From contig JAZLGR010000026.1 in assembly GCA_045616445.1 (NCBI GenBank), forward strand, positions 144,485-208,484: a stretch of 64,000 nucleotides of DNA. The letters run 5' to 3'. Shown here one piece after another: positions 32,262-41,432 of this stretch; the first letter of the stretch is position 1; every line of letters starts with the position of its first letter. The stretch comes from Fimousia sp045616445. Lineage in GTDB: Bacteria > Bacillota > Clostridia > Lachnospirales > Lachnospiraceae. The notes below the pieces were generated by a model. It ran no database searches. It saw nothing but the letters and a program-made list of their open reading frames with translations, and had not been told where the DNA came from. A program made the translations under genes and the position numbers.

Positions 32262-35069
32262 ATGTTACTGAATGAATGGAAATCTTTGTGGAAGAACAAG
32301 ATGATGCTCCTGGCCGTGGTAGGGATTGTCCTCATCCCCCTGATTTATGCAGGAACATTTGTCGGGTCCTTACTTGACCCTTACGGTTCCATCGACCAGC
32401 TTCCGGTGGCAGTGGTCAACGAGGACAAGCCTTGCAAGTACGAAGGCAAAACCCTGACGATTGGCGACGATTTGATCGATGAGCTGAAAGAAAATGATTC
32501 CCTCCAGTTCAACTTCGTCGACAAAGACGTGGCAGAACAAGGGCTGAAGAACGGAACCTTCTATATGGTCATCACCATTCCAAAGGATTTTTCCAAAAAC
32601 TCCACCACACTGATGGACGACAATCCAACAAAAATGGAATTAAAATACGAAACCAATCCGGGAACCAACTTCATCGCTTCTAAGATGAGTGAATCCGCAT
32701 TGGTAAAGATTAAGGATAAAGTACAGGAATCCGTAGTAAAATCCTATGCGGAAACAGTATTTGACTCTTTACAGGATGCAGGGGATGGTCTTGCAGATGC
32801 TTCCGACGGTGCCGGTAAGTTAAAGAACGGTGCCAAGAAGGCGGCAGAAGGTAACCAGACCATCACTAAAAACTTAAAAACTTTAGCAGCAGGCTCTATC
32901 ACCTTATCTGATGGTACCAAAGCATTAAAATCCGGTGCCTCCGACTTATCCAAAGGCTTAAAGACCTATACCAATGGCGTGAGCACCATCAATAAGGAAT
33001 CCCCAGAACTGGTAAATGGCGTAGACACGCTGAATAAAGGCGCTCAAACCTTAACCGACGGCACAAAGACATTGGAAGCAGGAACAGAGGAGTATGTGAC
33101 AGGGGTGAATACATTAGCAGGCGGTCTTTTAGGTGACGGAACCGAGAAAAATCCGGGCTATCTTGCAGGTACAGCCCAGCTGGCAGATGGAATCAATCAG
33201 CTGACTCCATTAGAATCCGGTCTTCCTGTGGTATCTGACGCCATCTCCCAGTTAACAGAAGGAACTTCCGATGAATCTGCCCTCTATCAGGGTGCCACAC
33301 AGGTATCTGGTGGACTTTCCCAGGTCATTGCAGGTGTAAAACAGCTTCAGGCAGCAGGTTCTGATGAGTCCTTAAAACAGCTTTCTGCCGGATTAACCGC
33401 TGCTTCTGCAACTATGAAGAGTGCAGGTACTAAGATTGCAACAGCAAGCGGCGATATTGGTGCTGCCAAAGAAGCCCTTACTTCATCCATCAAAGGCATC
33501 GACCAGGCGAACAGTGCCATCGATTCTGCCAACAATGATATCGATGATGCATATGATGCAGCAAAGAAAAACTTAAAATCAGCCATCATTTCCACAGATG
33601 GACTGGAAGGCCAGGAGAAGGAAGCAGCCCAGAAGGCAAATGCGATTCTCAACGACGCATTAGATTCTCTTAATCAGCCTTCTAAGATTGATGGCATCGC
33701 TAATGTAAATACACAGAAAGAAACATTAACTTCCATTAAAGAAGATCTTGATCAACAGTCTCTGGCTGTAGAGGCTGGAACCCTTAGCAAGATTGGCGAA
33801 CAGTTAGGCGGTGTGTCCATGCCGGCAGATCCATTTGACGATCTGATCACTAATCTGACGGCTCTGCAGACAGGCGCAGCGAAAGTCGCTGGCGGTATCA
33901 AAACGGTAAATGGCAACCTGTCCGCATTAAATCAGGCCACTGCATCCTTCCCAGCCGTTGCAAAGGGCATCGGTCAGTTAACGAAGGGCGCAGATGCTCT
34001 GGTATCCAATAACGAAGTATTAAGTGCAGGTGCGAAAGCCCTGGCTTCTAATGGAAGCGCATTAAAAGCTGGTGCCAAGGCACTTTCTAACGGAAGCAAA
34101 GAACTATCCGCCGGAACCTCCGAGTTATCTAAAGGTGCTGGCACACTGGCAAAGGGGGTTCAGACACTGGCTTCCAATAATAAAAAGTTAAATTCCGGCG
34201 CTGCTGCGCTAGCAAATGGCGCAGGCAAGCTGAATGATGGTGCAGATTCCATTGCTGACGGCTCTAAAAAGCTGGCTGATGGTTCCGAAACCCTTGGAGA
34301 TGGCATCGACAAGATGGCAGACGGTTCTGCTGAATTAAAGGATGCATTAAAAGAGGGGGCAGACAAGATTCATGACAAGAAAACAGACGAACACAACTAT
34401 CAGATGTTTGCTGCACCAATTACCGATCAGGAAACTAAGATTACTGATGTGAAGAACAACGGTCACGGTATGCTCCCATACATGATGTCCGTAGGGCTCT
34501 GGGTTGGCGCCCTTGCTTTCTGCCTGATCTATCCACTGATGCAGTATCAGGGCGAATTAAAATCCGGCTTATCCTGGTGGGCAAGCAAAGCAATGATCTT
34601 ATATGCTGTTGGCATCTTACAGGCAGTGCTTCTTGTATCATTATTAACAGTATTTATCGGATTTGAACCGGCATTATTCGGTAAAACCATGTTAGTAGCT
34701 GTTTGTGCCTCCGCTGCCTTCATCTCAATCATGTATTTATTCAATGTGGTATTCGGCAAGCTTGGAAGCTTCATTATGTTAGTCTTCATGGTAATCCAGC
34801 TGGCAGGCTCCGCAGGAACCTATCCGGTTGAGATTTCTCCACACTTTGTCAGTGTGTTACACAAATATGTGCCATTTACCTACACAGTCGATGCGTTCCG
34901 ACGTACCATTGCCGGTAGCGGTTCCATCAGACCTTGTCTCATGGTATTGGGCGGCATGTTCGTTGTTTGTACCTTACTTACAATCGTATCCTTCGTCATC
35001 AAGACCAAACGATTAAAGGATGGCAGATTCATCCTCTATTACTGGCTGGAAGAGAAGGGATTTGCATAA
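32262..35069 (+). CDS. YhgE/Pip-domain membrane protein
   Basis: 935 residues. One N-terminal span (residues 14-36), a long extracytoplasmic region rich in repeats of the form LxxGxxxLxxGxxxL (for example LSKGAGTLAKGVQTL), which predict long coiled or helical rods, and about five to six C-terminal spans (730-925). This is the architecture of phage infection protein Pip and YhgE, related to ESX-type EsaA. Members act as phage receptors or in export; no secretion genes are nearby. Controlled probably by the divergent TetR regulator. Confidence 0.93.
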   Translation: MLLNEWKSLWKNKMMLLAVVGIVLIPLIYAGTFVGSLLDPYGSIDQLPVAVVNEDKPCKYEGKTLTIGDDLIDELKENDSLQFNFVDKDVAEQGLKNGTFYMVITIPKDFSKNSTTLMDDNPTKMELKYETNPGTNFIASKMSESALVKIKDKVQESVVKSYAETVFDSLQDAGDGLADASDGAGKLKNGAKKAAEGNQTITKNLKTLAAGSITLSDGTKALKSGASDLSKGLKTYTNGVSTINKESPELVNGVDTLNKGAQTLTDGTKTLEAGTEEYVTGVNTLAGGLLGDGTEKNPGYLAGTAQLADGINQLTPLESGLPVVSDAISQLTEGTSDESALYQGATQVSGGLSQVIAGVKQLQAAGSDESLKQLSAGLTAASATMKSAGTKIATASGDIGAAKEALTSSIKGIDQANSAIDSANNDIDDAYDAAKKNLKSAIISTDGLEGQEKEAAQKANAILNDALDSLNQPSKIDGIANVNTQKETLTSIKEDLDQQSLAVEAGTLSKIGEQLGGVSMPADPFDDLITNLTALQTGAAKVAGGIKTVNGNLSALNQATASFPAVAKGIGQLTKGADALVSNNEVLSAGAKALASNGSALKAGAKALSNGSKELSAGTSELSKGAGTLAKGVQTLASNNKKLNSGAAALANGAGKLNDGADSIADGSKKLADGSETLGDGIDKMADGSAELKDALKEGADKIHDKKTDEHNYQMFAAPITDQETKITDVKNNGHGMLPYMMSVGLWVGALAFCLIYPLMQYQGELKSGLSWWASKAMILYAVGILQAVLLVSLLTVFIGFEPALFGKTMLVAVCASAAFISIMYLFNVVFGKLGSFIMLVFMVIQLAGSAGTYPVEISPHFVSVLHKYVPFTYTVDAFRRTIAGSGSIRPCLMVLGGMFVVCTLLTIVSFVIKTKRLKDGRFILYYWLEEKGFA

Positions 35070-35070
35070 C

Positions 35071-35107
35071 AAAAAGGAGCTACTGCATCGCTGCAATAGC
35101 TCCTTTA
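35071..35107. terminator. Terminator after the Pip/YhgE gene
   Basis: AAAGGAGCTACTGCA / TGCAATAGCTCCTTT stem with a short loop; convergent gene ends on both sides. Confidence 0.82.
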
Positions 35108-35145
35108 TTTATGAATATCTAATAAATCTCTATCTGTATCCCAAT

Positions 35146-35763
35146 TTACTTTCCATAAATCTTAAAGAACTGCTGAATATGTCGATCGATCAATTCCATA
35201 GCTTCCCCTTCTCTCTCCGGTTCGCGGTCGCAAAGATTGATCCACATGGAGATTGGCCATGCAAGCTGTGCCGCCATAATATCTGCATCTTCATCCTTTA
35301 AGATGCCCTGTCTGACCAGGAATTTCACAAGGCCGGTATTGTAACGTAACACGTCCTCATAGCTCTGCTTGGACTGGACTTTTTTCAAGGTTTCATTCTG
35401 GAACTGTTCGATGGTTAACAGCTTTCGAATCTTGCTGATTCTTGGATCATGAATGATATATCTTGCCTGCCCCTTAACCATTGCGCCCACATCCTGGGCT
35501 GTCATATGCATCTTATCTTTTGTAAATTCCGGATCATCCCAATCTGCTCTTACAAAGATGGAATGGGCATCGAATTCTTTGGTTAAAACCTCAATTAAGG
35601 TATCCAAAATATCCTGTTTGCTTTTATAGTGACTGTAAAGGGATGCCTTGCGAACCCCCACTGCCTGCGCAATCTGAGAAATGCTGGTCGCTTCGTATCC
35701 TTTTTGTGAAAACAGATCCAATGATACTTCAAGAATCTGATCTTTTGTACTTACTTTTTCCAT
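35146..35763 (-). CDS. TetR/AcrR-family regulator of the esterase-like gene
   Basis: 205 residues. Standard TetR N-terminus (ATSISQIAQAVGVRKASLYSHYKSKQDILDTL). Second gene after the erythromycin-esterase-like gene, 44 bases downstream. The promoter upstream of that gene contains a perfect TetR-type palindrome between -35 and -10, so this protein is the likely autorepressor of the two-gene operon. The inducer is unknown. Confidence 0.92.
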   Translation of the reverse strand: MEKVSTKDQILEVSLDLFSQKGYEATSISQIAQAVGVRKASLYSHYKSKQDILDTLIEVLTKEFDAHSIFVRADWDDPEFTKDKMHMTAQDVGAMVKGQARYIIHDPRISKIRKLLTIEQFQNETLKKVQSKQSYEDVLRYNTGLVKFLVRQGILKDEDADIMAAQLAWPISMWINLCDREPEREGEAMELIDRHIQQFFKIYGK

Positions 35764-35807
35764 AAACTAATTACCCTCTGTTTTTTCTTTGCCAGGATGT
35801 TCTCTCT

Positions 35808-37073
35808 TTAATATTCCAACAATGTAAATGGAGTTGCTTCGTAGACGAATATCATGCCATCGTATAAATCTCTGGCAGGTACATTTACACGGACAGAATT
35901 CGGTGCAAGCTGATTCAGGAAGGAATATCCTTCGCCAAGAGACCCCGTATACATCTTGTTATGCACCAGATTATTGAGACGCTCGTTGTCTTTCACATCG
36001 TCAAATCTCAGATAGTAGGTGCCCTGCTGCTTCGCCTGATATGCCAAAGGATCTGCGGAGCAAAACTTGTGATTGCCTCTGCCCTTTGCAGAATTCATGC
36101 TGCAGGTTGTCTTAAAATAATCGGTGCCGATGACGAAATACTCATCCCCAAGGTCTTCCTTCAGGTAGGCACCCATGGTTTTGACGTATGAGCCTGCATA
36201 TCCCACATGACCGTTGTGGCCCATCACCACGATTGGATAGCCTACAGCGTTGGAAATGTCTTCGACATTGTCCTTCATGGCCTGATCGCGGAAGGTACCA
36301 TAACCGTTGGAATCACTTAATGAAATCGCTGCCAGCTTTTTGGTAGTAAATACATTGTCGATGCATGTGATGACTTTGTCGATGTCATCGTAATTTTTAT
36401 ACTGATCTTTCTTCAGTTCTTTTTTGTAAGCCTTCAGGTCAGCAAATAACTGCTTTGCCTTCTTATTTTTCAGTTTATAAGGCTTTTTCACGTAGCTTTC
36501 AATGGCATCCGAGGAAATGTTGATGCCATGCTTCTTCACATAGGCATCGATCATATACACTGCCTGTTCCGGATTCTGGAGATCATATCCGTAGAATTCC
36601 AGCTTTCCATCTCTGGACTGCTCATTGTATTCCTTCATCCATTCAATGAGAGCCTTGGTTTCTTCTGTATGGTAAATACCGAAAGAGATATGGGAGAAGA
36701 GTTCTTCAATGCTCATGTCACTCTTTCCGCAGATATAGTCATTGATCAGCACGCCTTCGCCGTAATCTAATTCAAATGCAACTGCGCTAATTCCATTGTC
36801 CCTGACTAAAGTCTTCAGTACATCCAGTTTTAACTGCTGAAATTCCTTGTTGCCGTGGGCCGCTTCACCAAAACCGATGACTTTTACGTCTTTATTCACT
36901 AACTCATCCTCTACTGTCATGGCATATTCGCTGACTTCATCAATCTTCTTGGATGCATCGAAGACTGGTTTGTAGATGCGAATCATGGTAATTAAGATCA
37001 TGCCAAGAATGAATGCGATGATGATTTCTACGATATATTTTACAACTCTCAATAATCCCTTCATTTTCTTCAC
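35808..37073 (-). CDS. Erythromycin-esterase-family protein, membrane-anchored
   Basis: 421 residues. One N-terminal span (about 13-32), then an extracytoplasmic domain of the PF05139 family: GFGEAAHGNKEFQQLKLDVLK, FELDYGEGVLINDYI, FYGYDLQNPEQ and VVMGHNGHVGYAGSY hold the His and Glu residues of Ere-type catalysis. EreA/B hydrolyse the macrolide lactone; many relatives have other or unknown substrates, so resistance is not claimed. The membrane anchor differs from the soluble Ere enzymes. Transcribed with a TetR regulator. Confidence 0.87.
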   Translation of the reverse strand: MKKMKGLLRVVKYIVEIIIAFILGMILITMIRIYKPVFDASKKIDEVSEYAMTVEDELVNKDVKVIGFGEAAHGNKEFQQLKLDVLKTLVRDNGISAVAFELDYGEGVLINDYICGKSDMSIEELFSHISFGIYHTEETKALIEWMKEYNEQSRDGKLEFYGYDLQNPEQAVYMIDAYVKKHGINISSDAIESYVKKPYKLKNKKAKQLFADLKAYKKELKKDQYKNYDDIDKVITCIDNVFTTKKLAAISLSDSNGYGTFRDQAMKDNVEDISNAVGYPIVVMGHNGHVGYAGSYVKTMGAYLKEDLGDEYFVIGTDYFKTTCSMNSAKGRGNHKFCSADPLAYQAKQQGTYYLRFDDVKDNERLNNLVHNKMYTGSLGEGYSFLNQLAPNSVRVNVPARDLYDGMIFVYEATPFTLLEY

Positions 37074-37112
37074 CTTTCTTTGTATATGATATCTTTTCTC
37101 TATCTTGATTCC

Positions 37113-37141
37113 ATTATACCTACCTATCGTTAGGTAGTCAA
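37113..37141 (-). promoter_or_regulatory. Promoter with TetR-type operator in its spacer
   Basis: Minus strand TTGACT (37136-37141), 17-bp spacer, TATAAT (37113-37118). The palindrome CTACCTA-TCGT-TAGGTAG (37120-37137) has perfect 7-bp arms and fills the spacer, so repressor binding would block RNA polymerase. Confidence 0.8.
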
Positions 37142-37187
37142 TAGGGTGCAGTTTATTTTTTTAAGCTAGCGTACAGCCTCAGCGAAC

Positions 37188-37267
37188 CTAATTAGACATT
37201 TTTCTAAATAGGTATTGACTTCGATATCTATTTAGAATATCATCTAATTAGATAAACATCTAATTAC
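37188..37267 (+). promoter_or_regulatory. sdpR promoter with multiple operator-like sites
   Basis: TTGACT (37215-37220), 17-bp spacer, TATCAT (37238-37243). CTAAATAG (37204-37211) and CTATTTAG (37228-37235) form a dyad around the -35; CTAATTAG occurs at 37188 and 37244, with CTAATTAC at 37260. The sites fit binding by the ArsR-type SdpR repressor. Confidence 0.65.
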
Positions 37268-37330
37268 TATCAAAACACAATCTGTTTGGCATTTATATAC
37301 AAAGTGAATTTTGAGGAAAGGAGCATTGTC

Positions 37331-37615
37331 ATGAGCTTGAATCAAACCATGAAAGCCCTGTCAGATCCAACTCGAAGAGCAATCCTGAATTATTTGAAAG
37401 AAGGAAGTCTGACGGCTGGAGAGATCGCAGGGAAATTCGAGATGACATCGGCGACGATTTCACATCATTTGTCTATTTTGAAGAAAGCTGATTTAGTTAG
37501 CGAACAACGAGAAAAGAATTATATCTACTATAGTCTGAATGCTTCGGTCCTGGAAGAAGTATTTCTCTGGATCAGTGCATTGAAAGGAGATGTTTCAGAT
37601 GACAAAAACAACTAA
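37331..37615 (+). CDS. sdpR: ArsR-family autorepressor, SdpR-like
   Basis: 94 residues. Winged helix (MKALSDPTRRAILNYLKEGSLTAGEIAGKFEMTSATISHHLSILKKADLV), very close in form to Bacillus subtilis SdpR, including FxxxSDPTRR and SHHL; no metal-binding Cys/His cluster. The ATG at 37331 has AAAGGAG; the longer frame overlaps promoter sites. In Bacillus SdpR is released from DNA when membrane SdpI captures the SDP toxin. Its stop overlaps sdpI here, as in that operon. Confidence 0.88.
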   Translation: MSLNQTMKALSDPTRRAILNYLKEGSLTAGEIAGKFEMTSATISHHLSILKKADLVSEQREKNYIYYSLNASVLEEVFLWISALKGDVSDDKNN

Positions 37616-38234
37616 AAGAACACTTATTTTAACTACAATCGTTTGCCTGATTCCAATCATCGCAGGAATTCTCTTATACGATAAACTTCCGAATGAAATC
37701 GTAACCCACTGGGATGCACAAGGCAATCCGAACGGATGGAGCAGCAAGTTTGTTGGTGCCATCCTCTTCCCTGGAATTCTGGTGATCATCAATATTCTTT
37801 ATCCATTCTTATTAAAGATTGATCCCGTACACAAGAATCAGTCCGACAAAGTGAAGAATATCGTCCACTGGATCATCCCGTTGATCAGTTTATTTGCCTC
37901 CTCCATCACCCTGGCTGCCGCTTTGGGTGCAGATGTGAAGATCGAGCTTTACGCCCCATTGCTCATGGGATTCATCTTTACCATCCTCGGCAATTATCTT
38001 CCTAAGATGAAGCAGAGCTACACCATGGGAATCAAGATCCCATGGACCTTACACGATGAAGAAAACTGGAACAAAACCCACCGCATGGCAGGTTTCTTAT
38101 GGGTTATCTGTGGTATCCTTATGATCATCACAGCCTTCTCTCCAATACCATTTGAATGCTTTTTCGGCATTATCACAATCGCTATTGCCGTTCCAATCGT
38201 GTATTCCTTTATGATCTATAAGAAGAATCTGTAA
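37599..38234 (+). CDS. sdpI: SdpI-family membrane immunity/signal protein
   Basis: 211 residues, about six hydrophobic spans. The DUF1648 segment LPNEIVTHWDAQGNPNGWSSK and the SdpI C-terminal signature KIPWTLHDEENWNKTHRMAGFLWV are both present. In Bacillus SdpI gives immunity to the SDP cannibalism toxin and sequesters SdpR. GGAG lies 9 bases before the ATG at 37599, which overlaps the sdpR end. No sdpABC toxin genes are in this window. Confidence 0.92.
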   Translation: MTKTTKRTLILTTIVCLIPIIAGILLYDKLPNEIVTHWDAQGNPNGWSSKFVGAILFPGILVIINILYPFLLKIDPVHKNQSDKVKNIVHWIIPLISLFASSITLAAALGADVKIELYAPLLMGFIFTILGNYLPKMKQSYTMGIKIPWTLHDEENWNKTHRMAGFLWVICGILMIITAFSPIPFECFFGIITIAIAVPIVYSFMIYKKNL

Positions 38235-38247
38235 TCTGATCCATTCA

Positions 38248-38284
38248 AAAAGGGTGCTGCCAACCAAGGCAACACCCTTCTTCT
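38248..38284 (+). terminator. Terminator of the sdpRI operon
   Basis: AAGGGTGCTGCC / GGCAACACCCTT stem with AACCAA loop followed by CTTCTTTTC. Confidence 0.8.
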
Positions 38285-38295
38285 TTTCATTATAA

Positions 38296-39591
38296 TCAAT
38301 CAATATTTTCCATCCATTTTTCAATTGCATATAATGGAACATTCGTCATCCAATCTTGTTCTCTATAGTCCGCCATAGAAAACCTTGTACCAGACAAATG
38401 ATCATGGGAATCAATAATTGTTTTTAAGCTTTTCGCACGAAGATTTTCTGTAGCTTTCACTTCAATTGGATATATCCTGTCCCCTTGTATCAAAAAATCA
38501 ATTTCCAAAGTTGATTTTTCATTCGAATAATAATATAACTTCCATCTATTAGAAATTAATTGTTGAGCCACATATTGTTCTGTAAATGCACCTTTATACT
38601 CTTCAAAGATATGATTATCCACCAGAACATCTTTTGCCGAAACATCACTCATTGCGCCCATCAAACCCAGGTCATTCAAAAATAATTTAAATGCACCAAA
38701 ATCTTCATAAAATTTCAATGGTTTGCTTATTTTTTTTATACGGTTCACTTTGTGAATAAGGCCTGCATCAATAAGCCATTGTATTGCATCCTCAAATTCC
38801 TTTGCTCTTCCACCTTTTTTTATGAAACCATATATAAATTTCTTATTTTCTTTTGCCATTTGGGCCGGAACAGAATCCCATACCATATTAACCTTTACTA
38901 ATAAATTAGCTGGAATATGTTTTGCGAAATCTCTTCTATAATCATCCAAAATCGACTTTTGAATTCTTCTTGTTTCAAACAAATCTCCATTTTGTACATA
39001 TCTCAATACTACTCCTGGCATACCACCAACATAATAATATTGTTTGAGCAAATCGATGAACATATTTTTAAGAGGTGTTAACTCTTTCATATTTCCGTTG
39101 TGAAGAATATTCCACATTCCTTCCTTTTCATATGCAAGCATAAACTCACCAAAAGTCATAGGATACAATGTTAATTCATCAACTTTTCCAACCGGATAAC
39201 CACTGCCTGAATGCATCTGAATACCCAATAAACTACCAGCTACTGCAATATGATATAAAGAAGCATCTTCGCAAAAATATTTAAGTGCTGTTAATCCCAA
39301 GGGCGCTTCCTGAATTTCATCTAAAATGATTAACGTTTCTTCCGGAAGAATATTTTCATTTGTAATCGCTGACAAAGTTCTGATAATTCTATTTGTATCA
39401 AAGTCAGAAAACAACTGACTAATCATTGGGTTATTGTCACAATTTACATACGCAACATTTTGGTATTCCTTATTTCCGAATTCTTTTAAGAGCCAGGTTT
39501 TCCCCACCTGTCTGGCACCATTAAGAATCAAAGGTTTACGATTTTTATTATTTTTCCATCTAACCAATTCTTTATATAAGTATCTTTTCAT
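38296..39591 (-). CDS. AAA ATPase with DUF4143
   Basis: 431 residues. N-terminal ATPase with Walker A NGARQVGKT (about 25-33) and Walker B LIILDEIQEAP; C-terminal DUF4143 with the nuclease-like tail TLEIDFLIQGDRIYPIEVKA. These proteins are frequent orphan ATPases in gut anaerobes, with no established function. The ATG is not preceded by a normal ribosome site. The upstream region holds three 33-bp repeats, each carrying promoter elements. The gene is A/T-richer than its neighbours, suggesting acquisition. Confidence 0.88.
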   Translation of the reverse strand: MKRYLYKELVRWKNNKNRKPLILNGARQVGKTWLLKEFGNKEYQNVAYVNCDNNPMISQLFSDFDTNRIIRTLSAITNENILPEETLIILDEIQEAPLGLTALKYFCEDASLYHIAVAGSLLGIQMHSGSGYPVGKVDELTLYPMTFGEFMLAYEKEGMWNILHNGNMKELTPLKNMFIDLLKQYYYVGGMPGVVLRYVQNGDLFETRRIQKSILDDYRRDFAKHIPANLLVKVNMVWDSVPAQMAKENKKFIYGFIKKGGRAKEFEDAIQWLIDAGLIHKVNRIKKISKPLKFYEDFGAFKLFLNDLGLMGAMSDVSAKDVLVDNHIFEEYKGAFTEQYVAQQLISNRWKLYYYSNEKSTLEIDFLIQGDRIYPIEVKATENLRAKSLKTIIDSHDHLSGTRFSMADYREQDWMTNVPLYAIEKWMENID

Positions 39592-39689
39592 TCTGATTCA
39601 CACTTTTTCCTACGAACTTTCTATCTGATTATACACTTTTTCCTATGATCTTTCCATCTGATTATACACTTTTTCCTATGAACTTTCAA
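39592..39689. repeat. Three tandem 33-bp repeats carrying promoter elements
   Basis: Units at 39592-39623, 39624-39656 and 39657-39689, consensus TCTGATTATACACTTTTTCC followed by TATGAACTTTCCA. On the minus strand unit 3 gives TTGAAA-N17-TATAAT and unit 2 TGGAAA-N17-TATAAT; unit 1, next to the start codon, has decayed. They fill exactly the gap between the DUF4143 ATPase and EamA genes. Confidence 0.85.
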
Positions 39690-40529
39690 TTATTCTTTTT
39701 TCAAGTCCCCAAGTATAGCTCCTCCAAGCAACAGCACAGCACCAACAATCTGCACCGGTGTCATCACTTCATGCAGGAACATCCCGGAAAAGAATAATGC
39801 CGCCACCGGATCCACATAACTAAAAAGAGCCACAGACTGGGCAGATAAGTTCTGCAAGCCAGTGAAGTAGAAAAGATAAGCAAGTCCGGTATTCACAACC
39901 CCAATAATCAGAATATATGGCACATCCACCGCCTGGATATGCATATTCATACCCGTCGCCAGCACATAGATCAGTACCACTACGAATGCCACATCAAGTT
40001 CAATTGCTGCAGTCTGTAGGCCACTGGTCTCCACGATTCTTTTGTTAAATATGATCAGCAATGCATAGAACATGGCAGAAAGCAATGCGTTGATCAGTCC
40101 AGCCACGTTCATACCGCCAAATGCGATGCTGCCTGTAATACAGATCAGTCCAAATCCTACCATACACAAAGCCACCACTTTATTCCGATTCAGCTTTTCT
40201 TTAAATAAAATCGGTGAAAACAGCAGGATAATCATGGGGCCGATATAGTAAATCAAAGTCGACAGGCTGACATTTAACAGGTGGTAGGCCTCAAAAAGCA
40301 CAATCCAGTTAAGCCCCAGAGCTGATCCGCCAAGAATCATCATCAGAAGCTCTTTCTTTACAGATTTTAAGGCAAATCCACCTCTCATCATGACAATCAC
40401 TGTAAGAAATATACCACCAATCAAAGTTCTCAAAAGCACAATATGACTTGGCGCCAGAGAAATATGGGCCACCAGGAGGCCATTACTTCCAAAGATCAGC
40501 ATGGCCAGAAGATACATTATAAAACTCAT
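39690..40529 (-). CDS. EamA/DMT-family transporter
   Basis: 279 residues, about ten membrane spans in two EamA halves, with PIIMLFSPILFKEKLNRNKVVALCMVGFGLI at the end of the first half and the usual PVAALFFSGMFLHEVMT in the second. Drug/metabolite exporters of this family move amino acids, nucleotides or other small solutes. No partner gene indicates the substrate. The stop codon abuts the 33-bp repeats. Confidence 0.92.
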   Translation of the reverse strand: MSFIMYLLAMLIFGSNGLLVAHISLAPSHIVLLRTLIGGIFLTVIVMMRGGFALKSVKKELLMMILGGSALGLNWIVLFEAYHLLNVSLSTLIYYIGPMIILLFSPILFKEKLNRNKVVALCMVGFGLICITGSIAFGGMNVAGLINALLSAMFYALLIIFNKRIVETSGLQTAAIELDVAFVVVLIYVLATGMNMHIQAVDVPYILIIGVVNTGLAYLFYFTGLQNLSAQSVALFSYVDPVAALFFSGMFLHEVMTPVQIVGAVLLLGGAILGDLKKE

Positions 40530-40597
40530 AGATTCATTCCTCTTTTATCTCATCAAAATCTTTTTCTCATCATACCATGTTTTTCTTTATTCATCTA

Positions 40598-40641
40598 TTG
40601 ATAATCTTCTTCTGCAATTTTATACTAGAAATAACTAGTAT
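40598..40641 (+). promoter_or_regulatory. Promoter and palindrome upstream of the transaldolase-family gene
   Basis: TTGATA (40598-40603), 17-bp spacer, TATACT (40621-40626). The dyad ATACTAG-AAATAA-CTAGTAT (40622-40641), with perfect 7-bp arms, overlaps the -10 and start region, a position suited to repression. Confidence 0.68.
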
Positions 40642-40664
40642 GATAAAAAAAGGAGATTTATAAC

Positions 40665-41342
40665 ATGAAATTTTTAATTGACGATGCCAATGTAACAGAA
40701 ATCAGACGTTTAGTAGAATATTACCCAATCGATGGCGTTACCACAAACCCATCCATCTTGGCAAAAAGTGGAAGAAATCCTTATGAAGTATTAAAAGAAA
40801 TCCGTTCCATCATCGGTGATGATTTAGAACTTCACGTACAGGCAGTATCAAGAAAAGCAGAAGATATGGTAAAGGAAGCAGATAAAATCTTAGCTGAAAC
40901 AGGCGAGAATACATTTATCAAAATCCCTACAACCGTAGAAGGCTTAAAAGCCATGAAAATCCTTTCTGCAAAGGGTATCGGCGTTACTGCAACAGCTATC
41001 TACACTGCTCAGCAGGCATTCCTTGCAGGAAAAGCAGGTGCTGACTACGCAGCTCCATATGTAAACCGTATCGACAACCTTGGCGGCGACGGCGTTGCAA
41101 CTGCACAGAGAATCCATGATATCTTCGAAATGAACAACTTAAAAACTCAGGTTCTCGCAGCAAGCTTTAAGAACACACAGCAGGTTCTTGAATTAGCAGA
41201 ATACGGTGTTGGTTCCGCAACAGTTGCTCCAGATGTGATCGACGGCATCATGAAGAATCAGATCGTGACAGATGCAGTAGAAGCATTCATCTCCGATTTT
41301 GAAGGACTTTGCGGCGAAGGCAAAACCATGTTAGACTGCTAG
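40665..41342 (+). CDS. Fructose-6-phosphate aldolase / short transaldolase
   Basis: 225 residues, the size of the FSA/TalC subfamily rather than full transaldolases (about 315). The Schiff-base lysine is in FIKIPTTVEGLKA; FLIDDANVTEIRR with D6 and GVTTNPSIL at the N-terminus are typical, and QVLAASFKNTQQV and GVGSATVAPDVI follow. FSA makes or cleaves fructose 6-phosphate from dihydroxyacetone and glyceraldehyde 3-phosphate; short forms may instead be true transaldolases. AAAGGAG precedes the ATG. Single gene with its own operator and terminator. Confidence 0.9.
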   Translation: MKFLIDDANVTEIRRLVEYYPIDGVTTNPSILAKSGRNPYEVLKEIRSIIGDDLELHVQAVSRKAEDMVKEADKILAETGENTFIKIPTTVEGLKAMKILSAKGIGVTATAIYTAQQAFLAGKAGADYAAPYVNRIDNLGGDGVATAQRIHDIFEMNNLKTQVLAASFKNTQQVLELAEYGVGSATVAPDVIDGIMKNQIVTDAVEAFISDFEGLCGEGKTMLDC

Positions 41343-41386
41343 GATATAACGATTCTGGCATAAGTTTTAAACATAGTTTAAACATC

Positions 41387-41419
41387 AAAAGGGCAGATTA
41401 CCTGTGAATCTGCCCTTTT
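41387..41419. terminator. Bidirectional terminator
   Basis: AAAAGGGCAGATT / AATCTGCCCTTTT, perfect 13-bp stem with a 7-base loop between convergent genes. Confidence 0.9.
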
Positions 41420-41432
41420 ATTTTCTCTTTTA

